A DNA stretch of 64,000 bases from Thermoflexus hugenholtzii JAD2 (GTDB lineage: Bacteria; Chloroflexota; Dehalococcoidia; UBA2979). This document shows, piece by piece, positions 44,957 through 53,088 of the stretch (positions are counted from its first letter, which is position 1; every line of letters begins with the position of its first letter). Both the position numbers and the translations under genes were made by a program. Location: NCBI GenBank assembly GCA_945903275.1, contig CAMDNW010000010.1, positions 1 to 64,000 of the forward strand, written 5' to 3'. The notes under the pieces are model-generated. The model saw only the letters and a list, made by a program, of their open reading frames with translations. It did no database searches and was not told the DNA's origin.

Positions 44957-45859
44957 ATGCCACCCCATGACGACGCCGACACTGCCGATAGCTCCGATAC
45001 AGCCGCCGCGCCCCTAGGCCGCCCACTTCGCCTCGGCGAGTGGCTGCGCGCCGAACGCCTCCGCCGCGGCTTCACCTACGAGGAGATCGCGCGCGACACT
45101 CGCATCAACCGCGCATACCTCGAGGCCCTCGAGACCGAACACTTCGACGTGATCCCCGCCCCCGTCTACACCCGGGGCTTCCTCCGCTCCTACGCCCGCG
45201 CCCTCGGTCTCGACCCCGAGGCCGCCATCGCCATGCTCCCCACCGACCTCCCGAGGCCGCCCGGCCTGGAACCCTCCCCCTCGCTCCGCCGCCACACCTC
45301 GGAGCCGCCCGCCGTCTCGCTCCCCGTGCTGCCCTCCATCCGCCTGCCCTCAATGCGCCTACCCTCCATGGCCCGCCTCACCGGCGCCCGCGATGCCCAG
45401 CAGGCACGAGGCGCACAACACAATCGAGGCCTCTCCGGCCTCTATCTCCTCGCCCTTCGCCCCTGGCGGCTCGCCGCTGGTGGCATCGCGCTGCTCGTCC
45501 TCGCAGCCCTCTACATCCCACCCCTCTTCAGCGGCGGCGCTACCTCGGCGCCCACTACGCCCGCCGGAACCGCCTCCACCCCTGCCCCGGGCGGCGCACC
45601 GGGCGCCGCGCAACCCAGCGCAACATCAACTCCCGCCGGTCAGCCCGGCAGCGCCGGCCGCATGCCTAACCTCGTCGGCATGCAACAACCAGCCGCCCAG
45701 CAAACCCTCCAGGCCCAGGGCCTCACCTGGGTCACCGTCGAAATCGCCTCCACCACCTCCCCCGCCGGCACCGTCGTCGGCCAATCCCCCACCGACGCCG
45801 CCGCCGTCAACCGCGGCGACAACGTGACACTGATCGTGTCGCGGGGTGCGCCGCGGTAA
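44957..45859 (+). CDS. RodZ-like HTH + TM + PASTA protein
   Basis: 300 residues. Cytoplasmic HTH_25 (about 25-90: LGEWLRAERLRRGFTYEEIA, YLEALETEHFDVIPAPVYTR, GFLRSYARALGLD) as in RodZ. A TM helix at about 172-192 (GGIALLVLAALYIPPLF), an external Thr/Pro/Gly linker, then a single PASTA domain (about 236-300: MPNLVGMQQPAAQQTLQAQG...VGQSPTDAAAVNRGD). RodZ links MreB to the elongation machinery and PASTA binds peptidoglycan fragments, so this fusion may connect cell wall to cytoskeleton; inference. Confidence 0.85.
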   Translation: MPPHDDADTADSSDTAAAPLGRPLRLGEWLRAERLRRGFTYEEIARDTRINRAYLEALETEHFDVIPAPVYTRGFLRSYARALGLDPEAAIAMLPTDLPRPPGLEPSPSLRRHTSEPPAVSLPVLPSIRLPSMRLPSMARLTGARDAQQARGAQHNRGLSGLYLLALRPWRLAAGGIALLVLAALYIPPLFSGGATSAPTTPAGTASTPAPGGAPGAAQPSATSTPAGQPGSAGRMPNLVGMQQPAAQQTLQAQGLTWVTVEIASTTSPAGTVVGQSPTDAAAVNRGDNVTLIVSRGAPR

Positions 45860-46428
45860 GACCTGCGTGCTCCATTCAGTGGCGTAACACCGGCACGTAC
45901 CGTCGACACCAGACCGATCGAAGATCCTGATGGGAGCGGCCCCTTTTCCGTACTGATCCCTGCAGGGCCGGCCTTTGTCCGTGGGGCCCTTGTACGCGTC
46001 TTCCCACAAGGGTTTGCGCCGCTGAGCGCCATGGTGCTCGTCCGCAGGAACCGCTAGCTCACGCAGCGCCCAGCCACGTAGTGATCGTCGGCGACCAGGC
46101 GCTCGACAACGCGATGTTGCGGGAGCTCTCCCGCGGGCATGGGCATATTTGGGAATTCAGTCGTGGAACGTGTGACGCAGCAACTTGAGGCCCAAGCGAC
46201 ACTGCCACTCTGCCCGAATCTGCACTCGCCTATGCCGCCTACCTCCACCTTGCCCCTTACCAGCAGCGCACCGGCCGCATCATTCGGGCTTTCCACGTAA
46301 CATCGCGCGAAATAAGGTAGGTTCCGCTCGTACACTTCCGAGCGAAGACCATGAGCGGGGCAGCCTGTCGAAGGACGTGCCAGAGGCGCGCGGAACATTC
46401 CCCGTTCTTATGATGTGAGAGAGCTGTA
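45860..46428. other. Intergenic, no gene recognised
   Basis: 570 bp. Opposing ORFs exist but none has a convincing start or composition. A frame at about 46081-46190 on the plus strand (GDQALDNAMLRELSRGHGH) ends at a TGA and may be a remnant. A CCTGTCGAA motif at about 46365 resembles the 47857 repeat. Confidence 0.35.
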
Positions 46429-46827
46429 GTGGCCAACACTAACACCCGCCTCATCTACTCCACCGACGGCACCACCGCCGGCCGCCTCGTTGCAAAAGGC
46501 GGGCCCATGCCCGCCGCCCGTTCGACATCACCCTCTCCCGCCCCCGGGAGAGCGGGCCTCGGGGTGAGTTCCGCGCCCCCTTTCAACGACGGCATAGTGA
46601 GAATCCAGCGCACCAGCAAGGGCCGCAGGGGTAAAACCGTCACCACCATCACCGGCCTCCCCGGCTCGGCGACCGACCTCGGCAACCTGCTCAAAGTACT
46701 CAAGCAACACTGCGGCGCCGGCGGCACCCGCGACACATCCGCCCTCGAAATTCAAGGTGACCACCGTGACCGCATTGTCGCGTGGCTCGAAGCAAACGGG
46801 CATAACGTAAAGATCGTGGGCGGTTAG
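46429..46827 (+). CDS. SUI1/eIF1-like translation factor (YciH) with inserted element
   Basis: 132 residues from GTG 46429. The C-terminal 80 residues are a full SUI1 domain: RTSKGRRGKTVTTITGLPGS, LGNLLKVLKQHCGAGG, LEIQGDHRDRIVAWLEANGH. The N-terminal STDGTTAGRL is typical of YciH. Between them residues about 32-50 (STSPSPAPGRAGLGVSS) are encoded by palindromic element copy G, in frame, and replace or extend the usual short linker. Bacterial SUI1 proteins are thought to act on initiation fidelity. Confidence 0.9.
   Translation: MANTNTRLIYSTDGTTAGRLVAKGGPMPAARSTSPSPAPGRAGLGVSSAPPFNDGIVRIQRTSKGRRGKTVTTITGLPGSATDLGNLLKVLKQHCGAGGTRDTSALEIQGDHRDRIVAWLEANGHNVKIVGG
46528..46567. repeat. GC-rich palindromic element, copy G, inside SUI1 gene
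   Basis: TCACCCTCTCCCG ... CGGGAGAG ... GGGTGA, with an 8-bp inner and 6-bp outer stem, lies in frame in the SUI1 gene linker. It encodes SPSPAPGRAGLGVS. Confidence 0.8.
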
Positions 46828-46833
46828 TTCCGC

Positions 46834-46886
46834 TCGCCCCTCCCGCTCGCCCCAGACACTGGGTCGAGCAGAAGGGGGGAGGGCTT
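46834..46886. repeat. GC-rich element-like sequence, copy H
   Basis: TTCCGCTCGCCCCTCCCGCTC ... GAGCAGAAGGGGGGAGGGCTTCCGCTCGC; a degenerate member with repeated TTCCGCTCGC ends, between the SUI1 gene and the H1-like gene. Confidence 0.4.
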
Positions 46887-46897
46887 CCGCTCGCTCG

Positions 46898-47158
46898 CTA
46901 CGCCAGAGACTGGTGCAATCGGGTCGCCGCATCCGCATTGGCGGGCCAGGCGCGCGCGAGTTGAGCGGCTAGCGCCTCCACCAGCACCGGCGCAGCCGCA
47001 CGTGCCGAGACTCGCGACGCCAACTTCTTCGTTGCGGCCTTCTTCGTTGCAGCCTTCTTCGTTGCGGGTTTCGCGGCAGCAGTGCGCCGGACTGCCAACT
47101 TCTTCGTTGCAGCCTTCTTCGTTGCGGGTTTCGCGGCAGCAGTACGCGTTGTCGCCAT
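46898..47158 (-). CDS. Histone H1-like AAKK-repeat protein
   Basis: 86 residues. The N-terminal 48 are two near-identical blocks of TAAAKPATKKAATKK, strongly basic and like eukaryotic H1 C-termini and bacterial AlgP/HctB/Lsr2-tail proteins. The C-terminal 35 form an Ala-rich amphipathic helix (APVLVEALAAQLARAW). Likely a nucleoid or RNA-binding protein; inference from composition. The DNA itself is a tandem repeat, and length may vary between strains. ATG 47158 has GTGAGGATCC upstream. Confidence 0.75.
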   Translation of the reverse strand: MATTRTAAAKPATKKAATKKLAVRRTAAAKPATKKAATKKAATKKLASRVSARAAAPVLVEALAAQLARAWPANADAATRLHQSLA

Positions 47159-47400
47159 GGATCCTCACTCTCTTTGTTTATCGTGTCACCCGACATGCAC
47201 ACATTGTGTACTGATGGGGTGCTCAGAGCGTTTTCAACATACTCCCTCGGTACTCCATTATCACGCAGCCGCCACAAATCAAGCCTATTGTCTATCGTCT
47301 GTATGTAGCATGTACTCGCACATCGCCATCGCGCATCACAGCGCACGGCGCTCTTGGTAGGCTGATAGAAGTATCAGGCTTAAGACACCTAAACTCGCTG
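47159..47400. other. Intergenic, AT-richer
   Basis: Promoter region of the H1-like gene (minus strand) with visibly lower GC; no ORF of interest. Confidence 0.4.
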
Positions 47401-47826
47401 TTATTCCTCCCGCCGCACAAACATCGTCACCCGCCCCGTCGCCACCAGTGTCTCCGCCGCGTCGCGCACATCCACCTGCAAGAACACCAGCGACCGCCCC
47501 GCCCGCAGCACTCGCGCCTCGGCCACCAGGTCTGTCCGCGCCGCTTCGAGGTACGACACGTTCAGGTCCGCCGTCGCCGTCACCACCCACGGCGGCTCGC
47601 CCGCCGCCTGCAACGACAGCACCGCCACCCCCGCCGTCTCATCAATCAGCGAGGCCACTGCCCCGCCATGAATGATCCCCTCACGCCGGAACGTCTCCAC
47701 GATATCCGCGTGCGACATCGATACCCGCGCGCGTCCCTCGCCCGCCTCGATCACACGAATCCCAAGCGCGCTGCGATACAGCGAAGCGGAGGCGTCGCCC
47801 GGTGTCACACGTGTCCCATCAGTCAT
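47401..47826 (-). CDS. PaaI-type hotdog thioesterase
   Basis: 141 residues of the hotdog fold. Active-site segment EGIIHGGAVASLIDETAGVA (HGG...D/E), then TADLNVSYLEAARTDLVAEA and LVFLQVDVRDAAETLVATGR. It hydrolyses acyl- or aryl-CoA. A paralogue is encoded at 49432-49854, sharing GGAVASLID and the DLNVSYL segment. The pair brackets yajQ and a broken HDOD gene. Confidence 0.92.
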   Translation of the reverse strand: MTDGTRVTPGDASASLYRSALGIRVIEAGEGRARVSMSHADIVETFRREGIIHGGAVASLIDETAGVAVLSLQAAGEPPWVVTATADLNVSYLEAARTDLVAEARVLRAGRSLVFLQVDVRDAAETLVATGRVTMFVRREE

Positions 47827-47856
47827 CGATCATCCAGTTCACGAAAGAACATCTTT

Positions 47857-47891
47857 CCCGTTCGTGGCGAGCCTGTCGAACCACGAACGGG
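47857..47891. repeat. Inverted repeat CCCGTTCGTGG...CCACGAACGGG
   Basis: Perfect 11-bp arms (47857-47867, 47881-47891) around CGAGCCTGTCGAA. This resembles the CGTTCGTGG/CCTGTCGAA element widespread in bacterial genomes. It lies between the thioesterase and yajQ. Confidence 0.9.
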
Positions 47892-47934
47892 CCGCCGGAC
47901 ATCGCACACTAGGACAATCCCGCTCTTGTGCGCT

Positions 47935-47984
47935 CCTAGGGAGAGGGGCACTCCGGGCGAAGGCCCCCTGAAATAAGGAGGTGA
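47935..47984. repeat. GC-rich element, copy I
   Basis: CTCCTAGGGAGAGG, then GCACTCCGGGCGAAGGCC and GGAGGTGAGG. Same layout as copy L before rimO (CCTAGGGAGAGGTGCCTTCCGGCCGCAGGCC). It lies 3' of yajQ. Confidence 0.65.
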
Positions 47985-47986
47985 GG

Positions 47987-48487
47987 TCAGCGGTAGTTCC
48001 CGAAGTTCAACTCAATCCCAAAATCCTGCTCACGCAGGGCCTGCATCGCCGTCTGCAGATCGTCGCGATTCGGCCCCGACACGCGCACCGCATCCCCCTG
48101 GATCTGCGACTGCACCTTCTTGTACTTCTGGTCGCGAATGAACTGCGTGATCTTCTTTCCCATGTCAGAGTCGATCCCCTGCACCAGCGTGATCTCCTGC
48201 CGCACCGTGTCATTCCCCGCCGGCGCCAGCGCCGCGCGCTTCATGTTCACCACCGGCACCTTCCGCGCCACAAAGCGGCTCACCAGCGCATCCCAAATCG
48301 CATTCAGGTGAAACTCATCCGCCGTGTGGATCGAGATCTTGCCCTTCGCGCGGTCGTACTCGATCTCCGCCAGCACGCTCTTGAAGTCGTAGCGCCCCGT
48401 GATCTCGCGCACTGCCTGGTTCACCGCATTGTCGACCTCCTGCAGGTCGGCCCCCGTCGTGATATCGAATGATTCGTCTTTCGGCAT
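47987..48487 (-). CDS. yajQ: YajQ-family nucleotide-binding protein
   Basis: 166 residues: MPKDESFDITTGADLQEVDN, AVREITGRYDFKS, FHLNAIWDALVSRFVARKVP, KKITQFIRDQKYKKVQSQIQ and VRVSGPNRDDLQ. Two ferredoxin-like domains; a Xanthomonas homologue binds cyclic di-GMP and acts with a transcription factor. Here the partner is unknown. Start ATG 48487. Confidence 0.95.
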   Translation of the reverse strand: MPKDESFDITTGADLQEVDNAVNQAVREITGRYDFKSVLAEIEYDRAKGKISIHTADEFHLNAIWDALVSRFVARKVPVVNMKRAALAPAGNDTVRQEITLVQGIDSDMGKKITQFIRDQKYKKVQSQIQGDAVRVSGPNRDDLQTAMQALREQDFGIELNFGNYR

Positions 48488-48549
48488 ACGGTAGCGTGAC
48501 TCCGATCATTCATCGTGTACGGAGCACAGGGTACAACGACCCACCCGCG

Positions 48550-49312
48550 CTATGTCGCCCACAGCGCCTCCTGCAGCAACCGCGCTTCGTGCAGCAGCAC
48601 GTCCGCCCCGCCGATCTCCACCAGCATCGAGGCGTCGTCGGTATCAAACACGTCGCCCTCACACCCGCCACAATGCCATCACCGAGGCCCATCGAGGCTG
48701 CGATCCGCCGTGCCGTGACCAGCGCCCATGCGAGGCCGATCGACGTCCCTTCGTGGTGGTCGCCGATCGCCGCCGTCAGGTCATCCGGAAACCCCCACTC
48801 GCGCGCGATCATCGCACTCCACGTCGCGGGGTCGATGCCGAATGTCGCGCGCTCCGTATCGTCCCCGTCGCGCTGTACCGCGACGGGTCTTGCTAGGCCA
48901 TCGCCAGCCGCCCGATGTCGTGCAGGATGCCCGCCGTGAACGCCTCGCCTTGCTGCGCCTGCGAGAACGTCAGCCGATCCGCCACCAAGGCGACCGTGCA
49001 TAAGTGCAGCCACAGCGCATCCGTGTCGATCCCGCTCCGCCCGAGGTCGACAAACGCGCGGCTCACCGCCATGTCCAGCACCATCCGCCGCGCATGTCGC
49101 GCGACGATACGCATCACCGCCACCTTCGGCGGCCGCACCTCGTTCATCGAGGCCGATGCCGCCGAGTTCGCCACACGCAACACCGCAGCCGTGAACGCCG
49201 AGGCATGCTCGACGATCGGCAGCACGTCCTCCAACGTCGGGGCGGGGATGCGAAACAGCCCGGCGGCGCATACAGCCGAGAGCGGAAATGCGGGGAGCAT
49301 GATCTCAGGCAT
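48550..49312 (-). pseudogene. HDOD-domain signalling protein, frameshifted
   Basis: From Met 49312 (MPEIMLPAFPLSAVCAAGLF; an in-frame start at 49363 also exists) through VLRVANSAASASM and FTAGILHDIGRLAMA, it stops at TAG 48895-48893. A shifted frame continues TFGIDPATWSAMIAREWGFP with IGDHHEG and AWALVTARRIAASMGLG, and a second shift near 48660 gives DTDDASMLVEIGGADVLLHE to TAG 48550. Together they make a complete HDOD domain of about 250 residues. Two phase changes indicate a dead gene. Confidence 0.75.
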
Positions 49313-49431
49313 AGCAGCCTCCGCGAGGCGCGACTCGCGAGCGTCTCTCATGAGTATCCGCAAGATCGCGGCTGACTGAAGTCGTCTTCGACGCCCCTCC
49401 AGGCGAAGGCCCTATCAAACGTTGAGTGAGA

Positions 49432-49854
49432 TCACTCCCGCCGGATAAACATCGTCACGCGCCCCACCGCCACCAGCTTCTCCGAGGCGTCCCGCACATC
49501 CACCTGGAAGAACGCCAGCGACCGCCCGCCTCGCAGCAGCCGCGCCTCCGCCGTCAGATCCGACATCGCGGCATCGAGGTACGAGACGTTCAGGTCGGAG
49601 GTCGCCGTCCCCCGCCACGGCGGCTCCTCCGGCCTCTTCAGCGTCCGCAACGCCATCCCCGCCGCCGCGTCGATCAACGATGCGACGGCCCCGCCGTGCA
49701 TCACCCCGTTCACACGGAACGTTTCGAGGTGCCCCGCCATCGGCAGCGACAACTTCGCCCGTCCCACCTCGGCCTCCAGCACCATCATCCCCAGCGAGCG
49801 GAGATACGGCGCACCTTCCGCCTCGCTGGTCTCCTGCGGAAAGTCGTTCGGCAT
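49432..49854 (-). CDS. PaaI-type hotdog thioesterase, second copy
   Basis: 140 residues from ATG 49854; the longer frame to 50160 is not supported. NGVMHGGAVASLIDAAAGMA active-site helix, TSDLNVSYLDAAMSDLTAEA, LAFFQVDVRDASEKLVAVGR. Clearly paralogous to 47401-47826. Placed divergently from the DUF35 gene at 50066, consistent with an acyl-CoA catabolic neighbourhood. Confidence 0.9.
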   Translation of the reverse strand: MPNDFPQETSEAEGAPYLRSLGMMVLEAEVGRAKLSLPMAGHLETFRVNGVMHGGAVASLIDAAAGMALRTLKRPEEPPWRGTATSDLNVSYLDAAMSDLTAEARLLRGGRSLAFFQVDVRDASEKLVAVGRVTMFIRRE

Positions 49855-50065
49855 CGCGCGGCCTTTCTCGTGGGCGACGATCTCACCATCCCCCAGTGGC
49901 GGAGCGCTACCGAGGCTGCCGCCAGACTTGATAACGTTCGCAGGTAACGGGTACGCTGCGCCCGTCCGCAACAGGCACGCCCGAGGCCCACCCTCGCAAC
50001 CCGCCTGTGCGCGCCGACAGCGGCCGGGAAAGCACCGGCCCGTGGCGACGCAGCGGCGGGAAGGT

Positions 50066-50488
50066 ATGCCGATGCCCAAGACAATCCCGCAGCCAGACGA
50101 AGTATCGAAACCGTTCTGGGATTTCGTCGACCAGCAGAAGTTGACGTTGCAGTACTGCACCGCCTGCTCGCGGTACCAGTACCCCGTCCGCGCGCAGTGC
50201 TACGACTGCGGCAAGGCCGACAACCTCACATGGAAAGAGGTGCAAGGCAAGGGCCACATACTCGAGACCATGGTCGTCCACGACACCCGCGTCGTGCGCC
50301 GCAAGATCGATGTCCCCTTCAACGTCGCCCTCGTCTCGCTTGACGAGGCGCCCTACATCAACTTTCTCTCCAACCTGCCCGGCACAACCGCACACGAGGC
50401 GCCCCAGGGCGCGCCCGTCGAACTGATCTTCGAGCCGCTCGAAGGCGCACCCGGCCGCTTCATCCACGAATGGCGCGTCACCAAGTAG
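50066..50488 (+). CDS. DUF35 OB-fold acyl-CoA-associated protein (pair 1)
   Basis: 140 residues from ATG 50066 with GGGAAGG upstream. N-terminal zinc ribbon (YCTACSRYQYPVRAQCYDCG), then the OB fold (ELIFEPL... end). DUF35 proteins such as ChsH2 bind thiolase-like partners (Ltp2) and acyl-CoA; in actinobacterial steroid degradation the complex is a retro-aldolase. It lies 55 bp before a thiolase-like gene, the same order as in pair 2 at 60743-58907. The substrate here is unknown. Confidence 0.88.
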   Translation: MPMPKTIPQPDEVSKPFWDFVDQQKLTLQYCTACSRYQYPVRAQCYDCGKADNLTWKEVQGKGHILETMVVHDTRVVRRKIDVPFNVALVSLDEAPYINFLSNLPGTTAHEAPQGAPVELIFEPLEGAPGRFIHEWRVTK

Positions 50489-50543
50489 CAACACCACTCG
50501 CACGGGCGCGTGATCGACGAGAAAACGAAGAGAAGAGGACACA

Positions 50544-51863
50544 ATGACCACAGACTTTGATCGAGGTTGGCAGCGCAACAAGACCGGGCTCGGCGTCTGG
50601 GAGCACCGCGCCAAGGTCGCCATCGCCGGCTACGGCTACTCGGAACTCGACCGCCGCTGGGACGGCGTCAGCCTGGATCGCACCATCGGCGCGTTCCAGG
50701 TAGACGCCATGGAGAAGGCAATCGCCGACGCTGGCCTTACCGCCGCTGACATCGATGGCCTCATGGTCTGCCCCGAGGCCGCCGGTGACTCGTGGGCGCA
50801 GGCCGACCGCGGCATGAACCGCCCGTACTTCGACCCGCCCTACGACACCGAGGACGGTCTCTCGTACACCACCGCCGAATGGTTGATCGCGGAGTTCGCG
50901 CGGCGCGGCACGCCGCTCTCCAACCTCAAGTACATAGACGGCAAAGCGCCGTATATCGGCCCGGAGATGGGCAAGGCCGCGCAGGCCGTCGGCGACGGTT
51001 TAGCCAAGAACCTAATCATGACCTACAACATGGGCAACGTGGAAGGCCGCTATCACCTCGAAGAGGGCATCTACTCGCCGTCCGGCCGCCAGTGGTCCGC
51101 CCCGTGGGGCTGGATGACTTCCGCGATGATGCAGCACGCCTTCGTCTTCTTGCAGTACTGCACCAAGTACGGCGGCAGCCGCGACAACCTCGCCCCCTTC
51201 GTGATCAATCAGCGGCGCAACGGACTCATGACGCCGTGGAGCTTCTACACCCAGCACGAGCCCTACCAGATCACCGTAGAGGACTACCTCGACGCGCGTC
51301 CGGTCGCGTGGCCCGTCACCATCCTCGACTCCGACCGGCCGGTGCAGCACGCCGCGGCGTTCCTGTTCACCACCGCCGACCGCGCCAAGGACATGAAGCA
51401 GAAGCCGATCTACGTCCTCTCGCACGCCCAGATGACCCGCCCCAGCCGGAGCACTATGGGCACCATTGAGGACCACGAGGCCGCCACCGAAGACCTAGTG
51501 AAGATCCTCTACGACGGCGCAGGCGTCACCGCGAAAGACCTCGACGTCTTCAACCCGTACGACGGCTTCGCCGTCTTCACGCAGACGTATCTCGAGGCGT
51601 TCCAGTGGCACGACGTGAAGCGCGGCGAGGCGTTCGACTTCTATAAAGGCGACATCCGCGTCGAAGGACCGCACCCGTTCAACTCGAGCGGTGGCAACCT
51701 CGGCAACGGTCGCACCCGCACCGCCATGTATACGGACAGCATCGAGCAGTTGCGCGGCATCGCTGGCCCGCGCCAGATCCGCCTCAAGGCAGAGACCGCC
51801 GCCTGCGGTCAGGTAACGCCCACCAGCAACGGCCACATCTACCTGAGCACCGTCGCGGACTAA
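50544..51863 (+). CDS. Thiolase-like Ltp2/SCP-x family protein (pair 1)
   Basis: 439 residues; AGAAGAGGA precedes ATG 50544. Thiolase fold landmarks: VAIAGYGYSELDRRW, IADAGLTAADIDGLMVCPEA, KAAQAVGDGLAKNLIMTYN, FNPYDGFAVFTQTYLEAF, NSSGGNLGNGRTR and QRxG-like end (QIRLKAETAACGQVTPTSNG). The nucleophilic Cys of degradative thiolases is not at its usual place, as in Ltp2 aldolases, which use Tyr/Asp residues. Forms a probable complex with the DUF35 protein upstream. Confidence 0.88.
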   Translation: MTTDFDRGWQRNKTGLGVWEHRAKVAIAGYGYSELDRRWDGVSLDRTIGAFQVDAMEKAIADAGLTAADIDGLMVCPEAAGDSWAQADRGMNRPYFDPPYDTEDGLSYTTAEWLIAEFARRGTPLSNLKYIDGKAPYIGPEMGKAAQAVGDGLAKNLIMTYNMGNVEGRYHLEEGIYSPSGRQWSAPWGWMTSAMMQHAFVFLQYCTKYGGSRDNLAPFVINQRRNGLMTPWSFYTQHEPYQITVEDYLDARPVAWPVTILDSDRPVQHAAAFLFTTADRAKDMKQKPIYVLSHAQMTRPSRSTMGTIEDHEAATEDLVKILYDGAGVTAKDLDVFNPYDGFAVFTQTYLEAFQWHDVKRGEAFDFYKGDIRVEGPHPFNSSGGNLGNGRTRTAMYTDSIEQLRGIAGPRQIRLKAETAACGQVTPTSNGHIYLSTVAD

Positions 51864-51899
51864 CGAGATTCGCGCGGTCACATCAACGGGAGAACTTCA

Positions 51900-51927
51900 G
51901 CGCTCCGGGCCGCGTGGCCCGGAGCGC
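51900..51927. terminator. Terminator-like hairpin after thiolase gene
   Basis: GCGCTCCGGGCC, GCGT loop, GGCCCGGAGCGC: a perfect 12-bp stem 37 bp after the stop. No U-tract; the next gene begins only 20 bp on, so it may attenuate rather than stop transcription. Confidence 0.65.
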
Positions 51928-51946
51928 AGGCGCAAGGAGCGTCATC

Positions 51947-52150
51947 ATGGCAACGATCACCGCATTCCACTCCGCAGATGAAGAAGCCAAGCCCGGCCAG
52001 AAGCGCATGCACCACACCAACGACTCATGCACCGAAGGCCAGAAGATTGCCGCGGCGCAACGGCAGGAAAGCACCGGCGGCTACCGCCGTTGCGTAGACT
52101 GCTCTCGCATGGATGAGATCGAGGCGCTCCGCGCCGCCGCCGCTCGCTAA
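51947..52150 (+). CDS. Small Cys-containing protein, 67 residues
   Basis: ATG 51947 with AAGGAGCG upstream. Cys at KRMHHTNDSCTEGQK and a CVDC pair (YRRCVDCSRMDEIEAL). The four His/Cys clusters suggest zinc binding. Unknown family. Downstream are tandem HAD genes, 29 bp away. Confidence 0.6.
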   Translation: MATITAFHSADEEAKPGQKRMHHTNDSCTEGQKIAAAQRQESTGGYRRCVDCSRMDEIEALRAAAAR

Positions 52151-52179
52151 CCACCGGGAACCACGAGGAGAACCACGCG

Positions 52180-52629
52180 ATGCCGCACCTGATCAGCTTC
52201 GACATCGATGGCACGCTGGTGACCGGCAACGGCCCCGGCCCGATCACGCTGGAGATGGTGCGCCGTGCTGCGGAGCACGGCCACATTATCGGCTCCTGCT
52301 CCGACCGTCCCGTGCAGGATCAGAAGAACATGTGGGCCGCCGCCGGCATCGAGGTCTCATTCACCGTCCTCAAGCACAAGCTCGACGACGTCAGAGCCCG
52401 GTTCACCGAGTGCGAGGTCTACTACCACATCGGCGACACCGACATGGACAAGCACTACGCACTGCTGTCCGGCTTCGAGTTCGTCCAAGTGCAGACCACC
52501 GATCCGCACCCCTGGATGCTCGGCACCGACGGCCAGCCGGACTGGGGTCCGCAGGGCCGGGGCATGGCGCAGCAGGCCGCCCCTCCCGCGACGCAAACCT
52601 CCGTGCCTCAACCGGACGCGTGGGGATGA
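52180..52629 (+). CDS. HAD-like protein, copy 1
   Basis: 149 residues. HAD motif I SFDIDGTLVTG (Asp nucleophile), motif II region IIGSCSDRP, motif III Lys LKHKLDDVR and motif IV HIGDTDMDK. No cap domain, minimal HAD core. C-terminal 35 residues are Gln/Pro-rich. Its stop overlaps the ATG of a close paralogue (ATGA). The substrate is unknown. Confidence 0.8.
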   Translation: MPHLISFDIDGTLVTGNGPGPITLEMVRRAAEHGHIIGSCSDRPVQDQKNMWAAAGIEVSFTVLKHKLDDVRARFTECEVYYHIGDTDMDKHYALLSGFEFVQVQTTDPHPWMLGTDGQPDWGPQGRGMAQQAAPPATQTSVPQPDAWG

Positions 52630-53045
52630 CCCAACGCGTGCTCTCATTCGATATCGACGGCACCCTGGAGATAGGCGAACCGCCCGGCCCGATCACGATC
52701 GCGATGGTGAAGCGCGCACAGGAACTCGGCTACATCGTCGGCTCCTGCTCCGACCGCCCCGCCGGTCTCCAGCGCGCCATGTGGGAACGCCTCGGCATCG
52801 CCGTCGGCTTCACCGTGCTGAAGCACAAGATGGTCGACGCCAGAGCGCAATGTGAGGCTGACGAATACTTCCACGTCGGCGCCGCCGACCGCGACAACTT
52901 CTACACGACCCAGTCCGGCTTCACCTTCCTCCCCGCCTACTCCACCACTGATCAGCCGTGGATGCAGGACTCCGACGGCCACCCGCTGGCGCGCTACACC
53001 GAACGCCTCTCGCAGGCAGAACGAGCACGCATCAACGAGGCGTGA
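52626..53045 (+). CDS. HAD-like protein, copy 2 (tandem paralogue)
   Basis: 139 residues from ATG 52626, overlapping copy 1 by 4 bp. Motif I SFDIDGTLEIG, motif II YIVGSCSDRP, Lys in LKHKMVDA. Motif IV reads HVGAADRDN where copy 1 has HIGDTDMDK, so the first metal Asp is Ala. Probably arose by tandem duplication, with one copy diverging; the two may form a heterodimer. Function unknown. Confidence 0.8.
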   Translation: MTQRVLSFDIDGTLEIGEPPGPITIAMVKRAQELGYIVGSCSDRPAGLQRAMWERLGIAVGFTVLKHKMVDARAQCEADEYFHVGAADRDNFYTTQSGFTFLPAYSTTDQPWMQDSDGHPLARYTERLSQAERARINEA

Positions 53046-53088
53046 CTCGGCTCGTGACCATGCGCGCTCGGTCGCGTACCTTTTTCGC

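Noticed and set aside
46054-46398. Reverse-strand 114-residue ORF
   Set aside because: Cys/Arg-rich, no start signal and no recognisable fold.
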